DNA of 64,000 nucleotides from Roseomonas sp. HF4 (GTDB lineage Bacteria; Pseudomonadota; Alphaproteobacteria; Acetobacterales; Acetobacteraceae): NCBI RefSeq assembly GCF_005222755.1, contig NZ_STGD01000013.1, positions 62,001 to 126,000 of the forward strand, read 5' to 3'. Shown piece by piece: positions 1 to 8,713 of this stretch (position 1 is its first letter; each line of letters starts with the position of its first letter). The notes under the pieces were generated by a model. It saw only the letters and a program-made list of their open reading frames with translations, ran no database searches and was not told where the DNA came from. The position numbers and the translations under genes were made by a program.

Positions 1-2
1 TC

Positions 3-965
3 GACTACGACTGGCGCCAGGACAACGTGGCGAATGCGCGCCGGCTGATGGCCTTCATGCGGGAGAAGCGTGCCTACGTGCAGGGCGAGTACGCGCGACG
101 CTTCGGTGTGCGCGACGCCGACGTGAAGTTCGACGTCGTGGCGCATTCCATGGGCGGCCTGGTGGCGCGCTACGCCATGCTCTACGGCGATGCCGACCTG
201 CCGGCCGATGGCACGCTGCCGCCGCTCACCTTCGCCGGCGCGCCGTTCATGGCGCGGCTGATCCAGATCGGGACGCCCAATGGCGGCTCGCTCGACGCCT
301 TCCGCGTGCTGGTGGACGGGCGCGACTTCGGATCGCCGATCGTGCCGCGCTACAGCCCGGCGATCCTCGGCACCTTCCCGTCGCTCTATCAGTTGCTGCC
401 GCGGCAGCGGGCGCGGGCGGTGGTGGTGGCGGGACAGCCGGGCACGGCGCCCGACCCGTACGATCCGGACCTGTGGCGGAGCATGGGCTGGGGCATCGCG
501 AAGCGCGACAACGACGCGGACCTGGCCACGCTGATGCCTGGCGTCGCCTCGGCGGAGGAGCGGCGGCGTTTGGCGCTGGCACTGCAGGGGAGGCTGCTGC
601 GCCGCGCCCGCGCCTTCTCCGCCGCGATGGACCGGCCGGTGACGCAGCCGCCCGGCACCGACCTGATGATCGTGGCCGGGGATGCGCTACCGACGGCGTC
701 GCGGATCATCGCCAACCCCGAGACTGGCGCGATCGCGGAGGCACGGACCGACCCGGGCGACGGCCTGGTGCTGCGCGATTCCGCCCTGCTCGACTTTCGC
801 CAGGGCCAGGAGGCTCGGACGCCCACGGTGCAGAGCCCGATGGGCTTCCACCGCACCCTTTTCCTGCCGCGCGAGCACCTCGAGATCACGCGCGACCCGA
901 CCTTCCGCAACAACATCCTGTTCTGGCTGCTGGAAGAACCGCGCGTCGCGCCCCGGAGGGCGTGA
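3..965 (+). CDS. Lipase/LCAT-like alpha/beta hydrolase, 5' end outside window
   Basis: The reading frame is open to the left edge and encodes YDWRQDN before the first possible GTG at 27, so this is the C-terminal part of a longer protein. A YDWR.DN element a short way before a nucleophile-elbow Ser is typical of lecithin:cholesterol acyltransferase/PGAP1-like hydrolases, and HSMGGLVARY supplies the elbow about 40 residues after the GTG. It probably hydrolyses or transfers acyl chains; the substrate cannot be told. The end is close to, and convergent with, the acyl-CoA dehydrogenase gene on the other strand. The family call is fair, the specific activity unknown. Confidence 0.72.
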   Translation, partial: DYDWRQDNVANARRLMAFMREKRAYVQGEYARRFGVRDADVKFDVVAHSMGGLVARYAMLYGDADLPADGTLPPLTFAGAPFMARLIQIGTPNGGSLDAFRVLVDGRDFGSPIVPRYSPAILGTFPSLYQLLPRQRARAVVVAGQPGTAPDPYDPDLWRSMGWGIAKRDNDADLATLMPGVASAEERRRLALALQGRLLRRARAFSAAMDRPVTQPPGTDLMIVAGDALPTASRIIANPETGAIAEARTDPGDGLVLRDSALLDFRQGQEARTPTVQSPMGFHRTLFLPREHLEITRDPTFRNNILFWLLEEPRVAPRRA

Positions 966-972
966 CGCGCCG

Positions 973-2142
973 TCAGCCCGGCAGGCCGAGCACGTTCTTG
1001 CTCAGGATGTTGCGCTGGATCTCGTTCGACCCGCCGTAGATCGTGGCCGGTCGCGCCTGGATATAGAGGCCGGTCGGGTTGAGGTTGCGGTTACCTTCCA
1101 TCGGCTCCAGCAGCCCGGCATTCTCGCCCGCGATCTCGAGCATCGTGTCGGTGATGCGCTGGAAGAGTTCCGTCTGGAAGATCTTGAGCATCGACACGTC
1201 GGGGCCGAGCGTCTCGCCGCGCCGGAGCTTTTCCACGAAGACACCGTAGAGCGACTTCAGATCCTCGAGGTCGAGGCGGAGCCGGCCGTAGGTCTCCTGG
1301 AAGGCTGCGTCCTCCCACACGCCCATGCGTTCGGCCAGTTGCCGCAGTCGCGCGAAGGCATAGGCCGACAGGCGCGGGGAGCCGAGGTAGATGCGTTCGA
1401 AGGACAGCAGCGCCTTCGCCATGTCCCAGCCGCGGTTCGGCGTGCCGACGAGGTTCTTTGCCGGCACCCGGACATTGTCGAAGAACACCTCGCAGAATTC
1501 GTCATGGTATTCGAGGTTGATGATCGGCTTCACCGTGATGCCGGGCGTCGCCATGTCCACCAGCAGGAACGATATGCCTTCCTGCTTCTTCGCCGCCTTG
1601 TCCGTTCGGACCAGCAGGAAGCACCAGTTCGCGTCGGAGGCGAGGGTGGTCCAGATCTTCTGGCCGTTCACCACGTAGTGGTCGCCGTCCAGCACGGCTT
1701 CGGTGCGGAGCGCGGCCAGGTCCGATCCGGCATTGGGTTCGGAATAGCCCTGGCACCAGATGTGCTCGCCGCTCAGGATCTTCGGCAGGAAGTATTCCTG
1801 CTGTTCGGCCGTGCCGTGGTTGATCAGCAGCGGCCCCACCATGACGATGCCGTGGTCGTTGGTGCGCGCGCAGCCGTGGCGCTCGATCTCCTCGGTGAAG
1901 ATGATCTGCTTGGCGGGGCTGAGGCCGAGCCCGCCGAACTGCCGCGGCCAGCCGGGGCAGAGCCAGCCCTTCTCGGCCAGCATGAAGTACCAGGGCTTGT
2001 TCTCCTCCCAGTGCAGGCGCTTGGGCGGATTGCGGAGGTCGGGCGGGTAGTTCGCCTCGATCCAGCGGCGCACATGCGTCCGGAAGGTCTCGTCGTCGAG
2101 CAGGTTCAGGTCCTGCGGCTCGTTCGGCGTGATCGCGACCAT
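973..2142 (-). CDS. Acyl-CoA dehydrogenase (long form, 389 aa)
   Basis: FAD-dependent alpha,beta-desaturation of an acyl-CoA. The usual three-part ACAD fold is seen: helical N-domain, middle beta domain with the substrate/FAD loop SEPNAGSDLA and WTTLASDA, and a C-terminal helical domain ending IYGGSNEIQRNIL. In MCAD-type enzymes the catalytic Glu precedes G-T/S in that last motif; here the residue is Gly, so the base must lie elsewhere or in a partner subunit. It is last in a minus-strand catabolic operon, 5 nt after the crotonase gene, with a GGAGG ribosome site upstream. The length is normal. It may pair with the shorter ACAD two genes upstream. Confidence 0.9.
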   Translation of the reverse strand: MVAITPNEPQDLNLLDDETFRTHVRRWIEANYPPDLRNPPKRLHWEENKPWYFMLAEKGWLCPGWPRQFGGLGLSPAKQIIFTEEIERHGCARTNDHGIVMVGPLLINHGTAEQQEYFLPKILSGEHIWCQGYSEPNAGSDLAALRTEAVLDGDHYVVNGQKIWTTLASDANWCFLLVRTDKAAKKQEGISFLLVDMATPGITVKPIINLEYHDEFCEVFFDNVRVPAKNLVGTPNRGWDMAKALLSFERIYLGSPRLSAYAFARLRQLAERMGVWEDAAFQETYGRLRLDLEDLKSLYGVFVEKLRRGETLGPDVSMLKIFQTELFQRITDTMLEIAGENAGLLEPMEGNRNLNPTGLYIQARPATIYGGSNEIQRNILSKNVLGLPG

Positions 2143-2147
2143 CTCGT

Positions 2148-2918
2148 TCAGCCTCCGGCGAAGTTCGGCTTGCGCTTTTCCAGGAAGGCGGCCCGGCCTT
2201 CCTGGAAGTCGGGCGTGGTGAACAGCAGGCCCTGGAAGGTCTGCTCGTCGGCCAGCGCCTCGTCGAGGCCCTCGGCCAGGATCTTCTTCGTCAGCGCGAT
2301 CGGGCCGGCGGCCTCGGCTGCGAGGAAGCGCGCCTTCTCGAGCGCCATCTCCAGCGCCTTGCCCGGTGGCGCCACGAAATCCACAAGGCCTATGCGCTCG
2401 CCTTCCGGTGCGTTCGTCACCTCATGGTAGAAAAGGATGCGCCGCGCCCGCCCGACACCGACCCGCCGCGGCAGGAAGAAGGGCAGTCCCATGTCGGACA
2501 TCAGGCCGATCTTGTGGAAGCCCGCCACGAAGCGGGCGTCCTCGGCGGCCACGATGGTGTCGCAGGCGCAGGCGACCGCCATGCCGGCGCCGGCCGCCCA
2601 GCCCTCCACCGCGGCGACCAGGGGTTTGCCCCCCTTCGCCATCAGCCGAACGAGGCGGTGCGTACGGCGCATCCGGTCCCGGCCGTCGAGCGCGCTGCCG
2701 ACATTCATGTTGGAGATGTCGCCGCCTGCGCAGAAGGTCCCGCCCGCGCCGGTGACGACGATGGCGCGCACCGCGCGGTCGTCCTGCGCGCGTTCCAGCG
2801 CATCCTCCATCGCCTGGCGCACGCCGGGGCCGATCGCGTTCTTCCGCGAAGGGTAGTCGATGGTCAGGATCAGGACGGCGCCGTCCATCTCCTCCCGCAC
2901 GCGGGCCGCGTCGCTCAT
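2148..2918 (-). CDS. Enoyl-CoA hydratase/isomerase (crotonase) family protein
   Basis: A 256-aa crotonase-fold protein acting on acyl-CoA thioesters. The oxyanion-hole segment GTFCAGGD lies near residue 65 and the second glycine-rich helix is GWAAGAGMAVACACD. The usual hydratase Glu in the first active-site position (GGxE) is not present, and the second is replaced by the run KIGLMSDMG, so isomerase-like or altered chemistry is more likely than a classical hydratase. The ATG at 2918 was chosen because it overlaps the stop of the upstream ACAD as ATGA; the frame stays open much further upstream, but that stretch is the shadow of the ACAD gene. It is translationally coupled within the operon. 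Confidence 0.88.
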   Translation of the reverse strand: MSDAARVREEMDGAVLILTIDYPSRKNAIGPGVRQAMEDALERAQDDRAVRAIVVTGAGGTFCAGGDISNMNVGSALDGRDRMRRTHRLVRLMAKGGKPLVAAVEGWAAGAGMAVACACDTIVAAEDARFVAGFHKIGLMSDMGLPFFLPRRVGVGRARRILFYHEVTNAPEGERIGLVDFVAPPGKALEMALEKARFLAAEAAGPIALTKKILAEGLDEALADEQTFQGLLFTTPDFQEGRAAFLEKRKPNFAGG

Positions 2919-3985
2919 TCCACGTCCTCCGGGGCCAGGGCCATGAAGCGCCGCCTGTGCAGCGTCGCCGAGCCGTACTGGTTCGCGATCACCATGCCGC
3001 GGCGGAGATAGAGGCCGACATCGTATTCGTCCGTATAGCCGATGCCGCCATGAAGCTGGATGCATTGCCGCAGCACCAGCATCCCCGATTCCGCCGCGCG
3101 GTGCTTGGCCTTCGAGACCGCCGCGCGCCGCGCCGCGCCGGTCGCGCCGGCATCGAGCGCGGCCGCCGCCGCCTCCACCGCCGCGCGCGTCAGCGCGAGA
3201 TGGATCTTCAGGTCCGCCGCGCGATGCTGCAGCGACTGGAAGGTGCCGATGATCCGCCCGAACTGCTGGCGCGTCCGCAGATAGCCCAGCGTCAGGTCGA
3301 AGGCGCGCTCCATCAGGCCGAGCATGGCGCCGGAGGTCGTCAGCGCCGCCTCGTCGAGCGCCAGGTCGAGCAGCGCGCCGACATCGTCCGCGACGCGCTC
3401 GGCGACCGCGAGCGAGGGGCGGAGCGTGCCGACATGCCCGCCATCCATCGTCTTCTCGAGCGTGACGTCCGCCCCCGCGGCGGGCAGCGCGAGCAACGCA
3501 ATGCGGTCGGCCTCCCGCACCGGCAGGAGGAAGGTGTCCGCGCCGCCCGCCATGGGGACGAAGACGCGCGGCGCATCGTCTGTGCCGTGGGCCTCGAGCG
3601 TGTCGGGGCGTTCCTGCCACGCGGTGAGAACGACCCGTTGGCCGGCAAGCAGCGTCTGCGCCAGCGCCGTGTCCTCGGCCGCCGCCAGCAGGCGGGCCGA
3701 GAGCATCGCTGGGATCAGCGGCTCGGGCGCCAGGCCGCCGCCGATCTCCTCGGCCAGCGCCACGGCCTCCGCCATGCCGAGGCCGGAGCCGCCGGCTTCC
3801 TCGGGCACCGCGAGGCCGATCCAACCGAGCTCGCCCATCTCGTGGAAGACGGCGCGGTCGAAGCCGGGGGCCTGGAAGCGGAGCGCGCGCACGCGCTTCG
3901 TGTCGCCGCCGCGCGGCGCGACCGCGCCGGCGCTGTCGCGGATCATGCGGATGGATTCGGTCCGGTCGTCGGCTGCCTGGCTCAT
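2915..3985 (-). CDS. Acyl-CoA dehydrogenase (short form, 356 aa)
   Basis: Second ACAD of the operon, clearly different from the 389-aa one. It has the N-terminal LGWIGLAVPEEAGGSGLG helix typical of ACADs, a degenerate middle beta domain and a C-terminal domain with RQQFGRIIGTFQSLQHR and LHGGIGYTDEYDVGLYLRR. The C-terminal EGT-type catalytic motif is absent. Such short partners are known from heteromeric alpha2beta2 ACADs of steroid side-chain degradation (FadE/ChsE pairs in actinobacteria); a heteromer with the neighbouring ACAD is inference. The start follows a GAGGAAACG ribosome site. The 142 bp upstream hold a large palindromic element. Confidence 0.85.
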   Translation of the reverse strand: MSQAADDRTESIRMIRDSAGAVAPRGGDTKRVRALRFQAPGFDRAVFHEMGELGWIGLAVPEEAGGSGLGMAEAVALAEEIGGGLAPEPLIPAMLSARLLAAAEDTALAQTLLAGQRVVLTAWQERPDTLEAHGTDDAPRVFVPMAGGADTFLLPVREADRIALLALPAAGADVTLEKTMDGGHVGTLRPSLAVAERVADDVGALLDLALDEAALTTSGAMLGLMERAFDLTLGYLRTRQQFGRIIGTFQSLQHRAADLKIHLALTRAAVEAAAAALDAGATGAARRAAVSKAKHRAAESGMLVLRQCIQLHGGIGYTDEYDVGLYLRRGMVIANQYGSATLHRRRFMALAPEDVE

Positions 3986-4000
3986 CGTTTCCTCAAGGAA

Positions 4001-4123
4001 GGCCGGGGGGGGGGAACCTCCCCCGAACCCCCTCCCTTTTCTGTCCGGGCGCCTCGCCTGCGGCGAGCCGCGAAAATCCCCAAAGAAGGAGGGGGGATCG
4101 GGGGGAGTTCCCTCCCCCCGACC
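4001..4123. repeat. 123-bp imperfect palindromic intergenic element with central hairpin
   Basis: Two arms of about 41 bp (4001-4041 and 4082-4123) are imperfect inverted copies, each made of G- and C-runs spaced by gaac/gatc-like cores. Between them 4053-4067 forms a perfect hairpin, CTCGCC-TGC-GGCGAG. It fills almost the whole gap between the CoA transferase beta gene and the short ACAD gene, both on the minus strand. It may be a REP/MITE-like insertion, an attenuator or an mRNA-processing site. No second copy is seen in this window. Confidence 0.7.
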
Positions 4124-4127
4124 TTAA

Positions 4128-4769
4128 TCACTGCGTGTGCAGGGTCGCGCCGCTGGCCGCCTGCGCCTGCTCCAGCGTCACCCCCGGCGCCAGGTCCACC
4201 ACCACGAACCCCTTGTCGGGCACCACCTCGAACACGCCGAGATTGGTGTAGACGCGCTTGACCGCGCGCGGCGTGGTCAGCGGATAGCCGCAGCGCTCCA
4301 CGAGCTTCGGCCGTCCGTCCTTGGTGGTGTGCTCCATGATCACCCAGAGCCGCTTCGCGCCGGCGCCGAGGTCCATCGCGCCGCCCACCGCCGGCGCCGT
4401 GTCGTTCTCGCTCGTCGCCCAGTTCGCGATATCGCCGTTCTCCGCCACCTCGAAGGCGCCGAGCACACAGAGGTCGATATGCCCGCCGCGGATCATCGCG
4501 AAGCTGTCGGCGTGATGGCAGTAGGACCCGCCGGGGCGCAGCGTGACCGCCTGCTTGCCGGCGTTCACCAGCCAGGGGTCCACCTTGTCGGGCGCCGGCG
4601 CGGGGCCCATGCCGAGGATGCCGTTCTCGGAATGCAGGATCACCTCGCGGTCGAGCGGCACGAAATCGCCCACCATGGTCGGGATGCCGATGCCGAGGTT
4701 GACGTACCAGCCCTCGGGGATGTCCTGCGCCAGGCGGGCGGCCATGGCCTTGCGGTCGAAGCCCTGCAT
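4128..4769 (-). CDS. 3-oxoacid/3-oxoadipate CoA-transferase subunit B
   Basis: Catalytic beta subunit of a class I CoA transferase, moving CoA from succinyl-CoA or acetyl-CoA onto a carboxylic acid. The SENG motif near residue 48 carries the Glu that forms the glutamyl-CoA intermediate, and NLGIGIPTMV near the N-terminus is characteristic. At 213 aa it is of standard length. Similarity by eye is closest to PcaJ/ScoB, but the substrate in this operon is unknown. It lies 85 nt after the alpha-subunit gene and has a GGGAGAG ribosome site. Confidence 0.92.
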   Translation of the reverse strand: MQGFDRKAMAARLAQDIPEGWYVNLGIGIPTMVGDFVPLDREVILHSENGILGMGPAPAPDKVDPWLVNAGKQAVTLRPGGSYCHHADSFAMIRGGHIDLCVLGAFEVAENGDIANWATSENDTAPAVGGAMDLGAGAKRLWVIMEHTTKDGRPKLVERCGYPLTTPRAVKRVYTNLGVFEVVPDKGFVVVDLAPGVTLEQAQAASGATLHTQ

Positions 4770-4854
4770 CTCTCTCTCCCTTCGTTTCGACCATTCGATC
4801 CACGCCTCCGGGTGCTCAGGCCTGCGGCCCTGCGCCCTGCGGCGATCGGATGGA

Positions 4855-5535
4855 TCATGCCCAGGCCGGTCCGCGATCCACGCGGACCACGCGCTTCACG
4901 AAGATGCCCGGCGTGTGCACGTTCTCGGGCACGATCTCGCCGAGGTCCCGGATGTGCATCGCCTGCGCGATGGTGAGGTCGGCGGCCATCGCCATCACCG
5001 GGTTGAAGTTCCGCCCGGAGGAACGATAGGTCAGGTTACCCCATCGGTCGGCCTCCCAGGCCTCGACCAGCGCGACGTCGCCCTTGAGCGCATGCTCCAT
5101 GACGTAGGTGCGCCCGCCGAACTCGCGGTGCTCCTTGCCGTTGGCCAGGATGGTGCCGACCGAGGTGGCGGTGAAGAAGGCCGGCACGCCGGCGCCGGCG
5201 GCGCGCATGCGTTCGGCCATGGTCCCCTGCGGCACGATCTCGAGTTCGATCTTCCCGGCGCGGTACAGGTCCTCGAACACCACCGAGCCCGCGCTGCGCG
5301 GGAAGGAGCAGATGATCTTCCGCACCCGGCCGAGTTCCATGAGCTTCGCGAGCCCGACGCGCCCGGTGCCGGCATTGTTCGCGACGCAGGTGAGGTCCGT
5401 CGCCCCCTGCTCGATCAGCGCCTCGATCAGCGCGTCCGGCTGGCCGACGGCGCCGAAGCCGCCGATCAGCACGGTCGAGCCGTCCTTGATGCCGTCCATG
5501 GCGTCGGCGAGGGATTGAACGATCTTGTTGATCAC
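4855..5535 (-). CDS. 3-oxoacid/3-oxoadipate CoA-transferase subunit A
   Basis: Alpha subunit (226 aa) partnering the downstream beta subunit. It shows the GGFG signature (IGGFGAVGQPD) near residue 25, the CSFPR and VPQGTMAERMRA segments and the C-terminal VPENVHTPGIFVKRVV, all as in PcaI/ScoA. The start is GTG, supported by a GAGGAA site and by the 13-nt gap to the MaoC gene. Together the pair activates or de-activates an acid intermediate with CoA. Adjacent MaoC and ACAD genes favour a beta-oxidation-like route over classical protocatechuate metabolism; no pca ring-cleavage genes are present. Confidence 0.92.
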   Translation of the reverse strand: MINKIVQSLADAMDGIKDGSTVLIGGFGAVGQPDALIEALIEQGATDLTCVANNAGTGRVGLAKLMELGRVRKIICSFPRSAGSVVFEDLYRAGKIELEIVPQGTMAERMRAAGAGVPAFFTATSVGTILANGKEHREFGGRTYVMEHALKGDVALVEAWEADRWGNLTYRSSGRNFNPVMAMAADLTIAQAMHIRDLGEIVPENVHTPGIFVKRVVRVDRGPAWA

Positions 5536-5548
5536 GTGTCCTGCTTCC

Positions 5549-6406
5549 TCACGGGTGCCTGAAGAGCCCGTTGCTCACCACCACCTTGTCGCGCTCCACC
5601 ACGCGGGCGCGGAACGCTGCGCCGCCCTCCTCGTGCCAGATCTCCGTGCGGATCGTCTCGCCCGGGAAGACGGGGGAGGAGAAGCGCAGGTCCATCCGCC
5701 CGAAGCGCGCGGGATCGTAGCCGCAGAGTGCCTTCATCAGCGCATGGCACACCACCCCGAAGGTGCAAAGGCCATGCAGGATCGGGCGCGGGAAGCCCGC
5801 CTTGGCGGCGACCTCCGGGTCGATGTGCAGCGGGTTGTGGTCGCCGTTCAGGCGGTAGACCAGCGCCTGTTCGGGGCGCGTCGGCAGGTCGAGGGTGACG
5901 TCCGGCGCGTGCTCCGGCTCGGGATGCGGCTTCTTCACGGGGCCGGACGGCCCGCCGAAGCCGCCATCGCCGCGCGCGAAGGTGGTGCCTTCCAGCGTCG
6001 CCAGCTTCTCGCCCGTCTTCGCATCCAGCACCACGCGCTCGTTGTAGAGCAGCGCGCCCTTGCCGGCGCCGCGGTCGACGATGGATCTGATGCGCGACTT
6101 GCCGATGATCTCGCCCTCGGCCGGCAGGGGCCTGTGCAGGATGATCGACTGTTCGCCGTGCAGCACCTGCGTCCAGTCGACGCCGGTATCCGGGTTGCGC
6201 AGCCAGAAGCCGGGATATCCGAGCACCACGGCCATGGACGGCATTGCCTTGAGCCGCGGCTCGTAGAGGAAGTCGAGCTGCGCCTGGTCCATCGGGTCCT
6301 GCCCGAGGCCGACCGAGAAATTGTACAGCGCCGTGTCCTGCCAGCGGATCGCCTGGCGGATTTCCGGGATCGGGTAGTTCAGCAAATGCTGGTAGTCGAT
6401 CGGCAT
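5549..6406 (-). CDS. MaoC-family (R)-specific enoyl-CoA hydratase
   Basis: A 285-aa two-hot-dog protein, like eukaryotic-type hydratase 2. The active-site segment LNGDHNPLHIDP (Asp and His of the hydratase-2 motif) lies about residue 200 and is followed by GFPRPILHGLCTFG. The N-terminal half is a degenerate hot-dog, as expected. It adds water to trans-2-enoyl-CoA to give (R)-3-hydroxyacyl-CoA. The ATG overlaps the stop of the ligase gene (TGATG); the frame runs much further upstream only as an antisense-type shadow of the ligase. Confidence 0.9.
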   Translation of the reverse strand: MPIDYQHLLNYPIPEIRQAIRWQDTALYNFSVGLGQDPMDQAQLDFLYEPRLKAMPSMAVVLGYPGFWLRNPDTGVDWTQVLHGEQSIILHRPLPAEGEIIGKSRIRSIVDRGAGKGALLYNERVVLDAKTGEKLATLEGTTFARGDGGFGGPSGPVKKPHPEPEHAPDVTLDLPTRPEQALVYRLNGDHNPLHIDPEVAAKAGFPRPILHGLCTFGVVCHALMKALCGYDPARFGRMDLRFSSPVFPGETIRTEIWHEEGGAAFRARVVERDKVVVSNGLFRHP

Positions 6407-8553
6407 CAGCGGGTTTCCTCGACCTCGATCACGGCATCCGCCGCGAAGGCGCCCTGGCCCTCGGGCAGCACCAGCAGCGGGTTTACGTCGACCGATACCA
6501 GGCGGTCCCCCGCACCGGCGGCGAATCGCGACAGCGCGGCGAGCGCACCCGCCAGCGCCGCGACATCCGCCTTCGGCCGCCCGCGGGCGCCGTCCAGCAG
6601 CGGAAAGCCCTTGAGGCTGCGGATCATCCGCTCCGCCTCCTCGTAGCCGAAGGGGCAGCGGCGGAAGGCCACGTCCTTCAGGATCTCGATGAAGACGCCG
6701 CCGAGGCCGACCATCGCGACCGGCCCGAAGACCGGGTCGCGGATGACGCCGAGCGCCATCTCGACCGCGCCCTTGATCTGCTTCGCGACCAGCACGCCCT
6801 CGATCCGCGCGCCAGGGGCGCGGTCCGCGGCACGCGCGAGCAACGTCGCATGCGCCGCGCGCACCGCGTCGGCGTCGGCCAGGTCGAGGATGACGCCGCC
6901 GATCTCGCTCTTGTGCAGGATGTCGGGCGACAGGATCTTCGCCACCACCGGATAGCCGAAGGCCTCGGCCGCCGCGACAGCTTCCGCGGCCGAGGCGCAG
7001 GCGCGTTCCGGCACCGCGGGCACGCCGGCGGTGGCCAGGATGCGCTTGCCCTCGGCCTCGGAGGGCGTCGATGCCGGCAGCGCCACCGCGCGCGCCACGA
7101 TCTCCCCGCGATCGGCGCGCGCGAAGGCGTCGCCGAAGCGGCCCATGGCCTCGATCGCAGCAACGGCGCGCGTCGGGTCCTCGAACACCAGGTAGCCGTC
7201 CTCCTCGTAGCCCTTGATCTTGTCCGCGGAGGCGATGGCCGAGAGCACCCAGAGCCGATCGGGGAAATTCTCCCGCGCCTGCTTGAGATAGGGTCGCAGC
7301 TTCGGCGCCATGGTGGTCGAGCCGCCGGTCTGGGTCAGGAAAACCAGCATGGAGGCATAGCCGCCGGCCTCGGCCGTGGTTTCCAGGAATTGCGGGAACA
7401 ACTCGGTCTGGTTCACCGCCTGCGCGGTGCAATCCACCGGGTTGCGCGGCGCGCAGAAGGAGATCAGCGAGCGCAGATGCGCCTGCGCCTTGTCCGGCAT
7501 CGGCGGCATCGGCACGCCCATCGCCTCCGCCGCGTCCGAGATCAGCACGCCCGCGCCGCCGCTGACCGTGATGACGCCCATGCTGTTGCGCACGGGATAG
7601 ATGCGCTTCGTCGCGGCATAGGCGATGTCGAGCATCTGCTCGGTCGTGTTCGCGCGCACCACGCCATATTCGTCGAGCACGGCCTGCGTCACCGCATCGT
7701 CGCCGGCGATCGACGCGGTGTGCGACTTCGCCGCATGGCCGCCGAGCTCGCTCCGGCCGACCTTCATCAGCACCACCGGCTTGCGGTTGCGCCTGGCCAG
7801 ATCGAGTGCCGCGGTGAAGCGGGCGCTCTCGCGGATCCCTTCCGCATAGGCGCAGATCACCTCGACCTCCGGCGCCTGCGCCATCCAGCCGATAGCCTCG
7901 CCGAGCGAGACATCGGCCTCGTTGCCCGTGGTGATACAAACCGGCGTGCCCATCCCCCGCTGGCGGGAGACGGCGAAGACATGCGTGCCATAGGCGCCGG
8001 ACTGGGAGGCGATGCCGATGTTCCCCGGCAGCGGCCAGCCCTGTTCGAAGGACAGCGAGAACATCGGGTAGAAATGCACGGCGGCATTGAACAGGCCGAG
8101 GCAGTTCGGCCCCAGGATGCGCATCCCGTGCCGGCGCGCGGCCGCGACCATGCGGTCCTGCATCGCGGCGCCGGCCTCGTCCACCTCGGCGAAGCCGGCG
8201 GTGAAGACCACCGCGGCGCGGCAGCCCTTGGCGCCGAGGTCGTCCACCGCCTGCACCGCGGCTTCCCCCGGCACGGCCACGATCGCGACATCGGGCGCCT
8301 GCGACAGGGCGGCGACGGAGGCGAAGGCCGGCAGCCCCTGCACCGTCGCCCGGTTCGGGTTCACCGGCAGGATGGCGCCGGCGAAGCCCTGGCGCTGCAT
8401 GTAGGCGATCGGCCGGCCGCCGATGCGCGTCGCATCGTCCGATGCGCCGATGACGGCCACCGAGCGCGGCCGCACCATGGCGTCGAGCGCGCCGAATCCC
8501 GAGGTCGGCAGCGATGGCAGCGATGGCAGCGATCGGCCGCCTTCGGCGGGCAT
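6406..8553 (-). CDS. Acetate--CoA ligase (ADP-forming)-type acyl-CoA synthetase
   Basis: A 715-aa fused alpha-beta NDP-forming acyl-CoA synthetase. The N-terminal CoA-binding Rossmann domain has SVAVIGASDDATRIGGRP, the succinyl-CoA-ligase-like middle has ILGPNCLGLFN and the phospho-His loop KSHTASIAGDD, and the C-terminal ATP-grasp domain has GYPVVAKILSPDILHKSEIGG. It activates an organic acid at the head of the operon. The start at 8553 has a GGAGAAA site; a Met 33 residues upstream lacks support. Just after the start, a 9-bp tandem repeat encodes SLPSLP. It is followed by MaoC with a 1-nt overlap. Confidence 0.9.
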   Translation of the reverse strand: MPAEGGRSLPSLPSLPTSGFGALDAMVRPRSVAVIGASDDATRIGGRPIAYMQRQGFAGAILPVNPNRATVQGLPAFASVAALSQAPDVAIVAVPGEAAVQAVDDLGAKGCRAAVVFTAGFAEVDEAGAAMQDRMVAAARRHGMRILGPNCLGLFNAAVHFYPMFSLSFEQGWPLPGNIGIASQSGAYGTHVFAVSRQRGMGTPVCITTGNEADVSLGEAIGWMAQAPEVEVICAYAEGIRESARFTAALDLARRNRKPVVLMKVGRSELGGHAAKSHTASIAGDDAVTQAVLDEYGVVRANTTEQMLDIAYAATKRIYPVRNSMGVITVSGGAGVLISDAAEAMGVPMPPMPDKAQAHLRSLISFCAPRNPVDCTAQAVNQTELFPQFLETTAEAGGYASMLVFLTQTGGSTTMAPKLRPYLKQARENFPDRLWVLSAIASADKIKGYEEDGYLVFEDPTRAVAAIEAMGRFGDAFARADRGEIVARAVALPASTPSEAEGKRILATAGVPAVPERACASAAEAVAAAEAFGYPVVAKILSPDILHKSEIGGVILDLADADAVRAAHATLLARAADRAPGARIEGVLVAKQIKGAVEMALGVIRDPVFGPVAMVGLGGVFIEILKDVAFRRCPFGYEEAERMIRSLKGFPLLDGARGRPKADVAALAGALAALSRFAAGAGDRLVSVDVNPLLVLPEGQGAFAADAVIEVEETR

Positions 8554-8653
8554 GGGCGTTTCTCCGGCTTGAGCGGCCGCAGGGTGGCGCCCCGGGATCA
8601 CGGCGGCAAGGGGGCGAGCCCTGCATCGCGGCCAGGGCAGGTGCCCGCCCACG

Positions 8654-8684
8654 AAAAAGGGCCGCGACCCTGCGGCCGCGGCCC
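8654..8684 (-). terminator. Rho-independent terminator of the transglycosylase gene
   Basis: Read on the minus strand, an 8-bp perfect GC stem (8659-8666 with 8677-8684, 10-nt loop) is followed at once by five T. It lies 30 nt after the stop of the transglycosylase-SPOR gene and separates it from the catabolic operon downstream. Confidence 0.75.
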
Positions 8685-8713
8685 CCCCTGTCTCGCCCGC
8701 CCGGCGTGGCGCC

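Noticed and set aside
682-2430. Long open frame antisense to the ACAD gene (and similar ones, for example 2957-4261, 6850-9438, 28138-29802)
   Set aside because: High GC makes long antisense frames common; no domains, odd Arg/Ala/Gly composition, and they mirror well-supported genes.
8512-8532. Tandem 9-bp repeat near the start of the ADP-forming ligase gene
   Set aside because: Three units inside a disordered N-terminus; treated as part of the gene and not as a repeat feature.
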